The notes under the pieces are model-generated. The model worked only from the letters and a program-made list of their open reading frames with translations, was not told where the DNA came from and ran no database searches. Shown here one piece after another: positions 54,907 to 62,668 of a DNA stretch of 64,000 nucleotides (the stretch's first letter is position 1; each line of letters starts with the position of its first letter). Both the position numbers and the translations under genes were made by a program. The stretch comes from Borreliella spielmanii (GTDB lineage Bacteria > Spirochaetota > Spirochaetia > Borreliales > Borreliaceae), in NCBI RefSeq assembly GCF_014201705.1, contig NZ_JACHFA010000002.1, positions 158,579-222,578 on the forward strand. The letters are read 5' to 3'.

Positions 54907-56451
54907 TTATTTAATCCTATATAATTTGTTTATTAAAAATTTTGATGTTAAATTTATTATGAGCACCATTATTACAAGTATTGAAGCTGTTCCAAATCCT
55001 TTGTCTAGATGCCCTTCTTGAAATAACATTAGTAAGTGAACAGTTAATGTTCTTGAAGGTTCATTTAAATTTGTTGCAAGCCCCAAGTTTGTTCCCATTG
55101 TAAAAAGCAATACAGCTGTTTCTCCTAAAGCTCTTCCTATTGCAAGAACTATTCCTGTTAGTATTCCAGGAATAGCTGCTGGAACCATAATTAAAATTAT
55201 GGTTTCTGTTTTGTTTGCTCCTAAGGCGAATGAAGCATACTTGTATGATTTTGGAATTGTTTTAAATGTTTCTTCGGTTGTTTTAACAATCATTGGCAAT
55301 ATCATTAGTGAGCTTGTTATTGCTCCTGAAAGTATTCCCATCCCAAAAATTGGCACAAAAAATATCAGTCCAAAAAGTCCAAAAATTATTGCAGGAATTG
55401 AAGATAATATATCAACACTCATAGATAGTATTTTGTAAAATATTTTGTTAGAAGTGTATTCAGCAAGCATTATGCCAGTTCCTATTCCAATACATATTGA
55501 AATAGCGGTTGTTAGTAATATTACATAAAAAGTATTTAAGATTAAGTAAGAAATCCCACCATATGCACCAGAATCTCTTGGAATAGATAATATGAAATTT
55601 AAATTTAAAGGACTACTTTTATCAAAGTAGTACATTTTTATAAAGGGTGCTTGAATTTTTTGAAAATAATGCCAAGGTACAATTGCTAATGAGCCTTCCG
55701 TTTTTTCTATGTCCTGTATTATTTTTTCTTTTTGATCAAGATATTTTATTATTTTTAATTCAATATTCTTTGATATTAAATTAACCCATTTTTTTTTACC
55801 TTTAATAAGTTTTTCAATCTCATCAACACCTAGTGTATTGATTATTTCATTTTCATTTTTTGTTAAAGTTTTTTTACTTATTAAGACGGACATAGTTTTT
55901 ATTTTTAGAGCTTTAATATTAGGATATAACTTAAAATCTAAGGATTCGAATTCTTCTTTTGTTAAGTAACTTATAGAGCCCATTGTGCTGTTTATGGCTT
56001 GAAGTGTTTTTTGGGTAGATGGTTCGATTTTTATGTATCTTTTATTAAATACATTGTCTTTGATTAATGTTCTTAGAATAGCTTTGTTAGATATACTGTT
56101 AATTGAATTGGCAATGGGTATAATATCTAATCCTTGATCTGAAATGCTTCCCCAGTGTGAAATTTTATTATTATATATGTTATAAATGTCTTCTATTGAA
56201 ATTTTATCTATATTGATATTTTTATTAACAATAAAAACAATTTGTATTTCTTTGTTGTCTTCTGTTTCAAATGGCACAAAGTTTTGAGTTTTGTTTAAAA
56301 ATAAAGTTTGTTTTTTTTTGAAATAAAACAAAGAGTTGTACAATATGTAAGCTATTAGAAAAATTAGCAATGCTGTTAAAAAATATGCAATAAAATTGAT
56401 TATAAAGAAGTAGAATTTATTAATCAATTTGTTTATTTGAGTTTTGGTCAC
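54907..56451 (-). CDS. pstA: phosphate ABC transporter permease PstA with large extra domain
   Basis: A 514-residue permease, well above the usual 280-300. One N-terminal helix (about 14-38) is followed by an extracytoplasmic segment of about 240 residues. The ordinary six-helix permease part comes after (from about 290, with GGISYLILNTFYVILL and the EAA-like loop GANKTETIILIMVPAAIPGI). The insert contains stretches resembling phosphate-binding PstS proteins (VFIVNKNINIDKISIEDIYN, then NKISHWGS, and TMGSISYLTKEEF). It overlaps pstC by 4-5 bp at its start and abuts pstB. Confidence 0.92.
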   Translation of the reverse strand: MTKTQINKLINKFYFFIINFIAYFLTALLIFLIAYILYNSLFYFKKKQTLFLNKTQNFVPFETEDNKEIQIVFIVNKNINIDKISIEDIYNIYNNKISHWGSISDQGLDIIPIANSINSISNKAILRTLIKDNVFNKRYIKIEPSTQKTLQAINSTMGSISYLTKEEFESLDFKLYPNIKALKIKTMSVLISKKTLTKNENEIINTLGVDEIEKLIKGKKKWVNLISKNIELKIIKYLDQKEKIIQDIEKTEGSLAIVPWHYFQKIQAPFIKMYYFDKSSPLNLNFILSIPRDSGAYGGISYLILNTFYVILLTTAISICIGIGTGIMLAEYTSNKIFYKILSMSVDILSSIPAIIFGLFGLIFFVPIFGMGILSGAITSSLMILPMIVKTTEETFKTIPKSYKYASFALGANKTETIILIMVPAAIPGILTGIVLAIGRALGETAVLLFTMGTNLGLATNLNEPSRTLTVHLLMLFQEGHLDKGFGTASILVIMVLIINLTSKFLINKLYRIK

Positions 56452-57356
56452 TTTTTCTTTAACCCTTTATTTGAAGAAAGTATAAAATTTTTAAGTAAAT
56501 TTGTAATTATTGAAAATAGCAATAACACTAGAGCTGTAGAAAAAAGAGCTTCTCTGTGGACACCTGAGGCGTATCCCATGTCCATAGCAATATTTACGGT
56601 TAGAGTTCTAATGGGAGAAAATACATTTTTTATAAAAAGAGGAGAGCCCCCTCCAACCATTAATACGGCTACTGTTTCTCCAATAGCTCTTCCTATTGCT
56701 AATATTGTTCCTGCTAAGATGCCTCGACTAGCTGATGGTATTATTATTTTATATATTGTTTGCCAGTCTGTTGCTGCTAATGCAAGAGATGCAAATTTAT
56801 ATGATTTAGGAACGGCTTTAAGTGATGAGTAGCAAACACTAATTATTGTGGGAATTATCATTATGCTTAATATGAGCGATGAGCTTATTAAATTGTATCC
56901 CAAATTGTCTTCTCTTTGAAAAATGGTTTTTACTAAAGTGGCAATAAATGTGCTTCCAAAAAATCCATAAACCACACTAGGGATTCCTGCTAAAAGCTCT
57001 ATTACTGTTTGTAAGAATTTTCGGTAAAATCCTTTCGCTTTTTCAAGTAAATATATTGCAAATCCCAATCCAATTGGCAAAGCTATTAAAATAGAGAAAA
57101 GTGTAGTTAAAAAGGAATTAATGATGAATGCTAAGATACCATAAGATTTTTCTAGATTGCTAGTAGGATCCCAATTTGTGCTAAATAAAAAGTTGAAAAT
57201 TTTAATTTTGTTATTAATAAATGGTGTTATTCCAGTTTTTAATATAAACGCAGCCAAAAACATTATTGATAGGGAGCTGATTGTTGCGGATACAAGAATG
57301 AAAGATTTAAAAATAATCCCAACTATTTTTCTTTTTATCTTTAAGCTTAGATACAT
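56448..57356 (-). CDS. pstC: phosphate ABC transporter permease PstC
   Basis: A 302-residue inner-membrane permease with about six helices. PstC family patterns are LLAGIPSVVYGFFG, SLALAATDWQTIYKIIIPSAS and GRAIGETVAVLMVGG. Length is normal, in contrast to the enlarged PstA beside it. The start ATG follows an 89-bp gap after pstS; the end overlaps pstA. Confidence 0.95.
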   Translation of the reverse strand: MYLSLKIKRKIVGIIFKSFILVSATISSLSIMFLAAFILKTGITPFINNKIKIFNFLFSTNWDPTSNLEKSYGILAFIINSFLTTLFSILIALPIGLGFAIYLLEKAKGFYRKFLQTVIELLAGIPSVVYGFFGSTFIATLVKTIFQREDNLGYNLISSSLILSIMIIPTIISVCYSSLKAVPKSYKFASLALAATDWQTIYKIIIPSASRGILAGTILAIGRAIGETVAVLMVGGGSPLFIKNVFSPIRTLTVNIAMDMGYASGVHREALFSTALVLLLFSIITNLLKNFILSSNKGLKKK

Positions 57357-57402
57357 TTTTTAAAAGAATCCCTTAAAGCTCATGTTAGTGTTAAATTGTA
57401 TT

Positions 57403-57426
57403 ACTTGATTTGATATTAAGTCAAGT
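57403..57426 (-). other. possible hairpin between pstS and pstC
   Basis: ACTTGA (57403-57408) and TCAAGT (57421-57426) can pair with a 12-nt loop. In many pst operons a hairpin after pstS raises the level of the binding protein over the permeases; the position here fits, but the stem is short. Confidence 0.3.
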
Positions 57427-57445
57427 TTTCTTTTCTTTAATTTAA

Positions 57446-58285
57446 TTATATTTTTATCCCTAAAAAACCTTGTTCTTCAACAATATCTTGTCCGGTTGAG
57501 CTTGTCATAAAATCAATAAATTGAGTTACGCTTTTGTCATCGTATCTGCTATTCGTAACTATTATTAAATTTCTTTTAATGGTGTACTTATTGCTATTTA
57601 TTGTTTCTTTTGTAGGGTATGTGCTGTTAACAGAAAGTATGTTTAAACCCTTTTCTATTGAATTTTTTGCGTATCCAAGGCCTATATATCCTATTGAGTG
57701 TGGAGTAAGGCTTGTTTTTTCAATTACTTCTCCATTAGATTTTACTACTATTCCGTCTTGTCTAAATTGGGATTCTTCGTGAGTTTTAAATATTTTATTA
57801 AGAAGTAGATCTTTTATAGATGAGTAAGAACCAGAAGAGGAGTCTCGATTAATAAAGTTGATTTTAGCATCAGGACCTCCCACTTGTTTCCAATTTTGAA
57901 TTTTTCCATTTAGTATTTTAGCTAAATTTTCTTCTGTAATGTTTGTAATTTTTATTTCAGGGCTTGTGATAAAAATTAAAGCATCATAAGCAAATACAGT
58001 TTCTTTTGCCCCTTGTTCGATTTCTTCTTTTGTTAAATCTCTTGATGATATGGCTATTTTATATATTTTATTAAATAGTCCGTTTATGCCAACACTACTT
58101 CCTTGTGCATCGTATGTTACTTTAGTATTATTGTTTATTTTATTATATTTTAGAATCATTTCGTCTAGTATTGGACTTACAGTTGTAGATCCCCCAATTG
58201 ATACAATTTTTTCATTGTCTTGATTTTTACAGTTGTATAATAAACTTGTTGATAGCATAAAAATTAAGATAATAAATTTTTTCAT
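57446..58285 (-). CDS. pstS: phosphate-binding lipoprotein PstS
   Basis: A 279-residue periplasmic-type phosphate-binding protein, probably lipid-anchored (signal ending STSLLYNC). The binding motif near the N-terminus is IGGSTTVSPILDEM, and RDSSSGSYSSIKDLL lines the second half of the site. HSIGYIGLGYAK is a further match. I chose ATG 58285, since AAAGGAG is 8 nt upstream; an in-frame TTG just before it is less likely. It is the first gene of the pst unit. Confidence 0.95.
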   Translation of the reverse strand: MKKFIILIFMLSTSLLYNCKNQDNEKIVSIGGSTTVSPILDEMILKYNKINNNTKVTYDAQGSSVGINGLFNKIYKIAISSRDLTKEEIEQGAKETVFAYDALIFITSPEIKITNITEENLAKILNGKIQNWKQVGGPDAKINFINRDSSSGSYSSIKDLLLNKIFKTHEESQFRQDGIVVKSNGEVIEKTSLTPHSIGYIGLGYAKNSIEKGLNILSVNSTYPTKETINSNKYTIKRNLIIVTNSRYDDKSVTQFIDFMTSSTGQDIVEEQGFLGIKI

Positions 58286-58310
58286 CAAGTAAACTCCTTT
58301 GTTTAAGTAT

Positions 58311-58338
58311 ATAATAGCATTAATTTAAAATAAGTCAA
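58311..58338 (-). promoter_or_regulatory. promoter of the pst operon
   Basis: On the minus strand, TTGACT (58333-58338) and TATTAT (58311-58316) are 16 bp apart, with TG one base before the -10. Transcription is expected near 58304, about 20 nt before pstS. No PHO-box-like repeat was seen. Confidence 0.65.
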
Positions 58339-58400
58339 TTATAAATTAACTTTATTGATTAAGTTATAATTGGGGAATAATAGCAAATATTTTAATTTTT

Positions 58401-58409
58401 TGGTATAAA
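58401..58409 (+). promoter_or_regulatory. putative extended -10 promoter of efp
   Basis: TGGTATAAA (58401-58409) is a TGn-type -10 about 40 bp before the efp ATG. No good -35 at the expected place. Confidence 0.4.
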
Positions 58410-58450
58410 TTACTACTAGATTTATGTGTTAAGTTTTGCGAGGTAGTTAA

Positions 58451-59029
58451 ATGGCAGTAGTGAAATCTAGCGAGATTGAAAAAGGTTCTTTTTTGCTTAT
58501 TAAAGGGGCTCCCCATATTGTTCTTGAAAGAGAATTTTCAAAAACAGGTAGGGGAGGGGCAATAGTAAGGTTAAAGCTTAAGAACTTAAAAAACAAGTTT
58601 GTCATTAGAGAAACTTTAAAGGGCGCAGATACTGCAGAAGCGATTGAAATTTATGAGACTAGCGTACAGTATTTATACAAAGATAAAGATGTTTTAGTTT
58701 TTATGGATTTAGAAACTTATGATCAAGTTAGTTTGGATTTAAAAGAAAATGCTAATTTTCAAGATAAGGTACTTTTTTTGCAGGAGTCGGAAATTTATTC
58801 TCTTGTAATGTTTGACAACGTGGTTATTGATATTAAGTTAGCTCCAAAAATTGCTTTTGAAGTTGTAGAGGTTGAAGCAGCTGTTAAAGGCGACACTGTA
58901 ACAAATGCAATGAAAAATATTACTCTTAATACAGGGCTTGTAATAAAAGCTCCGCTTTTTATTAATATTGGAGATAAAGTTTTAGTTAATTCTGAAACTA
59001 AAGAGTATGCAGAGCGAATTAAAAGTTAA
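58451..59029 (+). CDS. efp: elongation factor P
   Basis: A 192-residue translation factor that relieves stalling at polyproline stretches. The three-domain layout is normal: an N-terminal KOW-like domain and two OB domains ending in GDKVLVNSETKEYAERIKS. The loop that enters the peptidyl-transferase centre reads SKTGRGGA, with Arg34 where E. coli has the modified Lys34. The ATG follows GAGGTAG. Its end overlaps the lipoprotein gene by 23 bp. Confidence 0.96.
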   Translation: MAVVKSSEIEKGSFLLIKGAPHIVLEREFSKTGRGGAIVRLKLKNLKNKFVIRETLKGADTAEAIEIYETSVQYLYKDKDVLVFMDLETYDQVSLDLKENANFQDKVLFLQESEIYSLVMFDNVVIDIKLAPKIAFEVVEVEAAVKGDTVTNAMKNITLNTGLVIKAPLFINIGDKVLVNSETKEYAERIKS

Positions 59030-59660
59030 ATCAATACTGTTTTTTTGTTATGTTGTTTGTTCTTGCGAAATAAATTATCCGGAGATAAAAGAACTTGATT
59101 ATAAGGTAAATTATTATTTTACTGAGAATCGTTTAGATTATTATATGAGTTTTGATTTTGCAATTAAAGTTCTAAATCCAAAAGATGTTTTTAAATTATC
59201 AATAGAAAATAAGAACACTGGTGAGTTTATTCAAGTGATTAATAATAATTATAGCTCTTTTTTTATTGATTCTAGTCTTGGCAAGGATATTCTATATTGT
59301 AGGGATTTGAGGTTTAATTTTTTTGATAAAACTTTTGAAGATTTTACTTCGTGCGTTCGTCTTTTTGATAAGGGTATGAGAGTGTACAATAGAGAGCTTG
59401 TTATTTCTTTAGATATGTCAAAATATGATTTAGACGATGTTCACAATTATGTATATAAGTCTAAAGACATGGCAATGTTAAATAAATTAAGCAATTCTAA
59501 AGTATTTTTTGTTAAAACTTTTAAAGATAAGTTATATCCCATCTCTTCAGTTGTTAAGATTGATTCAATAGATGCCTTAGAGATTGATAAAACATTGGAT
59601 AATTATATAAGCTTTTATTATATCGAAAAAAATTCAAATCTTTTTTTTAAGGTCAATTAA
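59007..59660 (+). CDS. putative lipoprotein of unknown function (BB0213-like)
   Basis: A 217-residue protein with a short basic start, a hydrophobic core (SILFFCYVVC) and a plausible lipobox before CEINYPEI. The rest is mixed beta-rich sequence without a family I recognise. The ATG at 59007 lies inside the efp end (23-bp overlap), so its translation is probably coupled to efp. Only weak purines (AAAGAG) precede it. It ends 11 bp before the tRNA gene, which is on the other strand. Confidence 0.7.
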   Translation: MQSELKVKSILFFCYVVCSCEINYPEIKELDYKVNYYFTENRLDYYMSFDFAIKVLNPKDVFKLSIENKNTGEFIQVINNNYSSFFIDSSLGKDILYCRDLRFNFFDKTFEDFTSCVRLFDKGMRVYNRELVISLDMSKYDLDDVHNYVYKSKDMAMLNKLSNSKVFFVKTFKDKLYPISSVVKIDSIDALEIDKTLDNYISFYYIEKNSNLFFKVN

Positions 59661-59671
59661 AAAGATCAAAT

Positions 59672-59745
59672 TGGGCCCACCAGGACTTGAACCTGGGACC
59701 TACCGATTATGAGTCGGGTGCTCTAACCAACTGAGCTATGGGCCC
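59672..59745 (-). tRNA. tRNA with CAT anticodon (tRNA-Ile2 or elongator tRNA-Met)
   Basis: A 74-nt cloverleaf: acceptor GGGCCCA/TGGGCCC, D arm GCTCAGTTGGTTAGAGC, anticodon loop CTCATAA (CAT), T-loop TTCAAGT, discriminator A. CCA is not encoded. It is not an initiator, because the first acceptor pair is G-C. The GGGCCC acceptor and the anticodon arm resemble tRNA-Ile2, whose C34 is changed to lysidine by TilS. An elongator methionine tRNA cannot be excluded by eye. Confidence 0.93.
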
Positions 59746-59758
59746 TTAGCTTTAATTT

Positions 59759-59786
59759 ATTATATTTATTTTTTATTTATTGTCAA
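59759..59786 (-). promoter_or_regulatory. promoter of the CAT tRNA
   Basis: On the minus strand, TTGACA (59781-59786) and TATAAT (59759-59764) are both perfect, with 16-bp spacing. The expected start is about 7 nt before the mature tRNA. The -35 lies within the last codons of the upstream gene. Confidence 0.75.
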
Positions 59787-60807
59787 GTTCATTTTGAATG
59801 ACTTCTATTTTAGAAGTTAATGCATTTAGTTTGTTGTTAATTTTATCTTTTTCTTTTGTTAGAACTTGAATTTTTTGTTGAATGTTTTTTATTTCTTCTT
59901 GTTTTGTTATTTTGATTAAATTATTACTTAAATTTAATATTTTTTGGTTTATTTTTTCTATTTTTTGGGTTATTGAGCTTATTGCGTTGGATTTAGCTGT
60001 GATTTTATTTGTTTTTGTGGCTTCAATAAATTCTTCAGCGATTTTTTTTAAAATATTTTCTTTGTTTTTTATAATGATATTGATTTCGGTTTTTATTTGA
60101 TTCTTTTTGTATATTTTTTCTTTTTTGCTTGTATATATTATTTGTTTTATTTCTTCTTTTATATTTTTTATATTTGTTTTAATTTCATTTATTATTTTAA
60201 ACTCTTTAATAATTGCATTGTTTAATTTTTTATCTAATGAAAATTCATTTATTATGTTTTCAAAGTTTTCAGAAGGATAATATTTTATAAATACTTGTTT
60301 TTCTAATTCTTTTGATATTTTACATACATGTACCATATTTATAATATTGTTTATTGCTGAGTTGGCTTTAAGTATTATTCTTTGTAAAAAATTTTTTGTT
60401 TTATAATCACTTGCTAATTCTATTTTTTTATATTTTTCAAGCTTCAATTTGGAAAAATTCATATTGTATTTTGATATTAATTCTAGATTTTGAGGATAAA
60501 TTTTGATTATTGTTTTAGCAATTTCTTTAAGGTTTTTTTTATATGATTTGCTAACAGATTTATATTCTGTTTTAAGAAGATAAATCTGTTTGTTTAAACT
60601 TTTTAATATATTTTCATTTTCTTCTGATTTGATTAAATTGCTTTTCATTTGGTATAATTCTTTTTCTACCAATTTTAGATTAGGATAGTGGTTTAAACTT
60701 TTTAATTCTACTATATTATTATTTTTCAATATTTTTCCAAGTTCAATTAAACTTTTTTCTTTTTCTAGTTTTAACAAGCTGATTTCTGATTTGATTTTTT
60801 TTATCAT
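59773..60807 (-). CDS. coiled-coil protein of unknown function (BB0212-like)
   Basis: A 344-residue, Lys/Glu/Ile/Asn-rich protein with long coiled-coil stretches at the start (about 1-110) and at the end (about 230-344). There is no signal sequence or membrane helix, so it is probably cytoplasmic. It is 18 bp downstream of mutL on the same strand, and translation starts at ATG 60807 with a weak TAGAG. Coiled-coil content alone does not permit a function. The position after lmp1-mutL suggests co-transcription only. Confidence 0.75.
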   Translation of the reverse strand: MIKKIKSEISLLKLEKEKSLIELGKILKNNNIVELKSLNHYPNLKLVEKELYQMKSNLIKSEENENILKSLNKQIYLLKTEYKSVSKSYKKNLKEIAKTIIKIYPQNLELISKYNMNFSKLKLEKYKKIELASDYKTKNFLQRIILKANSAINNIINMVHVCKISKELEKQVFIKYYPSENFENIINEFSLDKKLNNAIIKEFKIINEIKTNIKNIKEEIKQIIYTSKKEKIYKKNQIKTEINIIIKNKENILKKIAEEFIEATKTNKITAKSNAISSITQKIEKINQKILNLSNNLIKITKQEEIKNIQQKIQVLTKEKDKINNKLNALTSKIEVIQNELDNK

Positions 60808-60825
60808 GGGAACTCTAGCTTTATT

Positions 60826-62661
60826 TTATGCTCTGTCAACTTTTTTTTCAAGCTCAAATTTAGATATTTTGAAATAAATTTTTCGCCCATGAGGGCAATG
60901 TTTGATTTCTAGTTTAAAAAATTCATTTATTAAAAATTTGCTAAATTCAACGCTTAATATGTCATTTGTTTTAACAGCCTTTCTGCAGGCAATAGTTGCA
61001 TATAAATCAGATTCAAGAGAATCTATTGTTCTACTTTTTCTTGATTGAAAAAAGTGAATAAGGGTGTTTTCATACTGATTACAAATATTAGGAATAGACT
61101 CAAGTTGATATTTTTCAGGGCCTATTTTAGAGATTGTAATGTCCATTTTTTTATATTCTTCAATTTCACTATCTATAATTTTTTCTATGTTTTTATCAAC
61201 TATTGTAAATTCAATTGGTATTAAAAGCTTTTGAACAGTTTTTTTTGAATTTCTAAGTTGTTCATATATTATTTTTTCGTGAACTGCGTGTTGGTCTATG
61301 AAGTAAATTTCATTTACTTTTTCAACGATCAAAAATTCAGAGAATATTTGTCCTATATAGTTAAATTGTATTTCTTCTTGTTCATTTTTGTTTGGTTGTT
61401 CTTCAAATTCTAAAAAGGTGTCAGAGAAAATGTTTGTAATGTTTTCTTTAAGTGATGGTCTATTTTGTATAATTGAATTATATTTTTTAAGGCCAACATC
61501 ATCTTGTATTATGTTTTTGTTTAGTTCGTTTGTATTCTCTTCTATTTCTAAATTTTTGTTTTGTGATATATTATATGTGTTGGTTTTATTAAAGCTTTCT
61601 GATTGGTTGATCATTTCTATTAAATGATCATCATCTGTTAATTGTCTTTTTATTATTACATCGTTGTAGCTATTTAAGTCTTTATCGAAAAAATTATTAA
61701 TATTATCAGAGATTAGTTTAAATAAAAATGGAAGATTAAAAAATCTTACTTCTTTTTTTTGAGGGTGGACATTAAAGTCAACATATTCAGGATTTATTTC
61801 TAAAAATAAATAACATATTGGGAAGTTACCCGGAGAAAGTATTTTGCTGTGCCCATTAGTTATTGCTTCTAAGAGATCTTTTTGATCGATAGGTCTTCTG
61901 TTGACAAATGTTTTAATATGTCTTTTACTTTTTTTGGAAAAATTAGCTGGCGCTAAAAATATTTCTATTTTTATGTTTTCATGTTCTTTTTTTAAGACTT
62001 TAAATTTATTATTTTCTATTACATTTCCATATACATTTTGTACTCTATCGATTAACGATTCTTTAAAATAAATTTTTCTTAGTTTTTGATTCAAATTGAT
62101 TTCAAAATTGATTTCGGGGTGGGTTATTATTTTTTCTTCTAAAACTTTTAGACACATTTTTGTTTCAATGGGTTCTTGCTTTAAGAATCTTTTTCTTGCT
62201 GGAAAATTGTGAAATATTTTTGTGACATCTACTATTGTTCCGTTTATGGGAGGTTGTTTTTTGAAGCATTTTTCAATTCCATTTTCTATTTCTATTTGAT
62301 AGCTTTCATTGTTAGTTGTTGAGCTTGTTATTGAAATATTAGAACAAATTGCAATACTAGAAAGGGCCTCTCCTCTAAATCCTAGAGTTTCTATTTTTCT
62401 TAAATCTTCTTCTGAGGATATTTTTGAAGTAGTGTGCGGTAGGTAGCATATTTTTAAATCTTCTTGACTTATTCCGCTTCCATTATCTATTATTAAGATT
62501 TTGTGAATTCCCCCTTCTTCAAGAAAGACCTCAATTTTAGTAGCTCCAGAATCTATTGAATTGTCTAGCAATTCTCTTAATATCGAACATGGTCTGTCTA
62601 TTGATTCTCCTGCTGCTATTTTTTGAACTAAGTATTTATCTAAGAATCTTATTTTGTTCAT
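60826..62661 (-). CDS. mutL: DNA mismatch repair protein MutL
   Basis: A 611-residue GHKL ATPase that couples MutS to strand removal. The ATP site shows [23 protein letters not shown] and [12 protein letters not shown]. The C-terminal domain keeps the latent endonuclease motif [12 protein letters not shown] (about 454), [10 protein letters not shown] and [10 protein letters not shown]. It is therefore the self-nicking type expected in bacteria without MutH. The linker between the two halves is long and Asn-rich. It starts 7 bp after the lmp1 stop. Confidence 0.96.
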   Translation of the reverse strand: MNKIRFLDKYLVQKIAAGESIDRPCSILRELLDNSIDSGATKIEVFLEEGGIHKILIIDNGSGISQEDLKICYLPHTTSKISSEEDLRKIETLGFRGEALSSIAICSNISITSSTTNNESYQIEIENGIEKCFKKQPPINGTIVDVTKIFHNFPARKRFLKQEPIETKMCLKVLEEKIITHPEINFEINLNQKLRKIYFKESLIDRVQNVYGNVIENNKFKVLKKEHENIKIEIFLAPANFSKKSKRHIKTFVNRRPIDQKDLLEAITNGHSKILSPGNFPICYLFLEINPEYVDFNVHPQKKEVRFFNLPFLFKLISDNINNFFDKDLNSYNDVIIKRQLTDDDHLIEMINQSESFNKTNTYNISQNKNLEIEENTNELNKNIIQDDVGLKKYNSIIQNRPSLKENITNIFSDTFLEFEEQPNKNEQEEIQFNYIGQIFSEFLIVEKVNEIYFIDQHAVHEKIIYEQLRNSKKTVQKLLIPIEFTIVDKNIEKIIDSEIEEYKKMDITISKIGPEKYQLESIPNICNQYENTLIHFFQSRKSRTIDSLESDLYATIACRKAVKTNDILSVEFSKFLINEFFKLEIKHCPHGRKIYFKISKFELEKKVDRA

Positions 62662-62668
62662 TAAAAAT

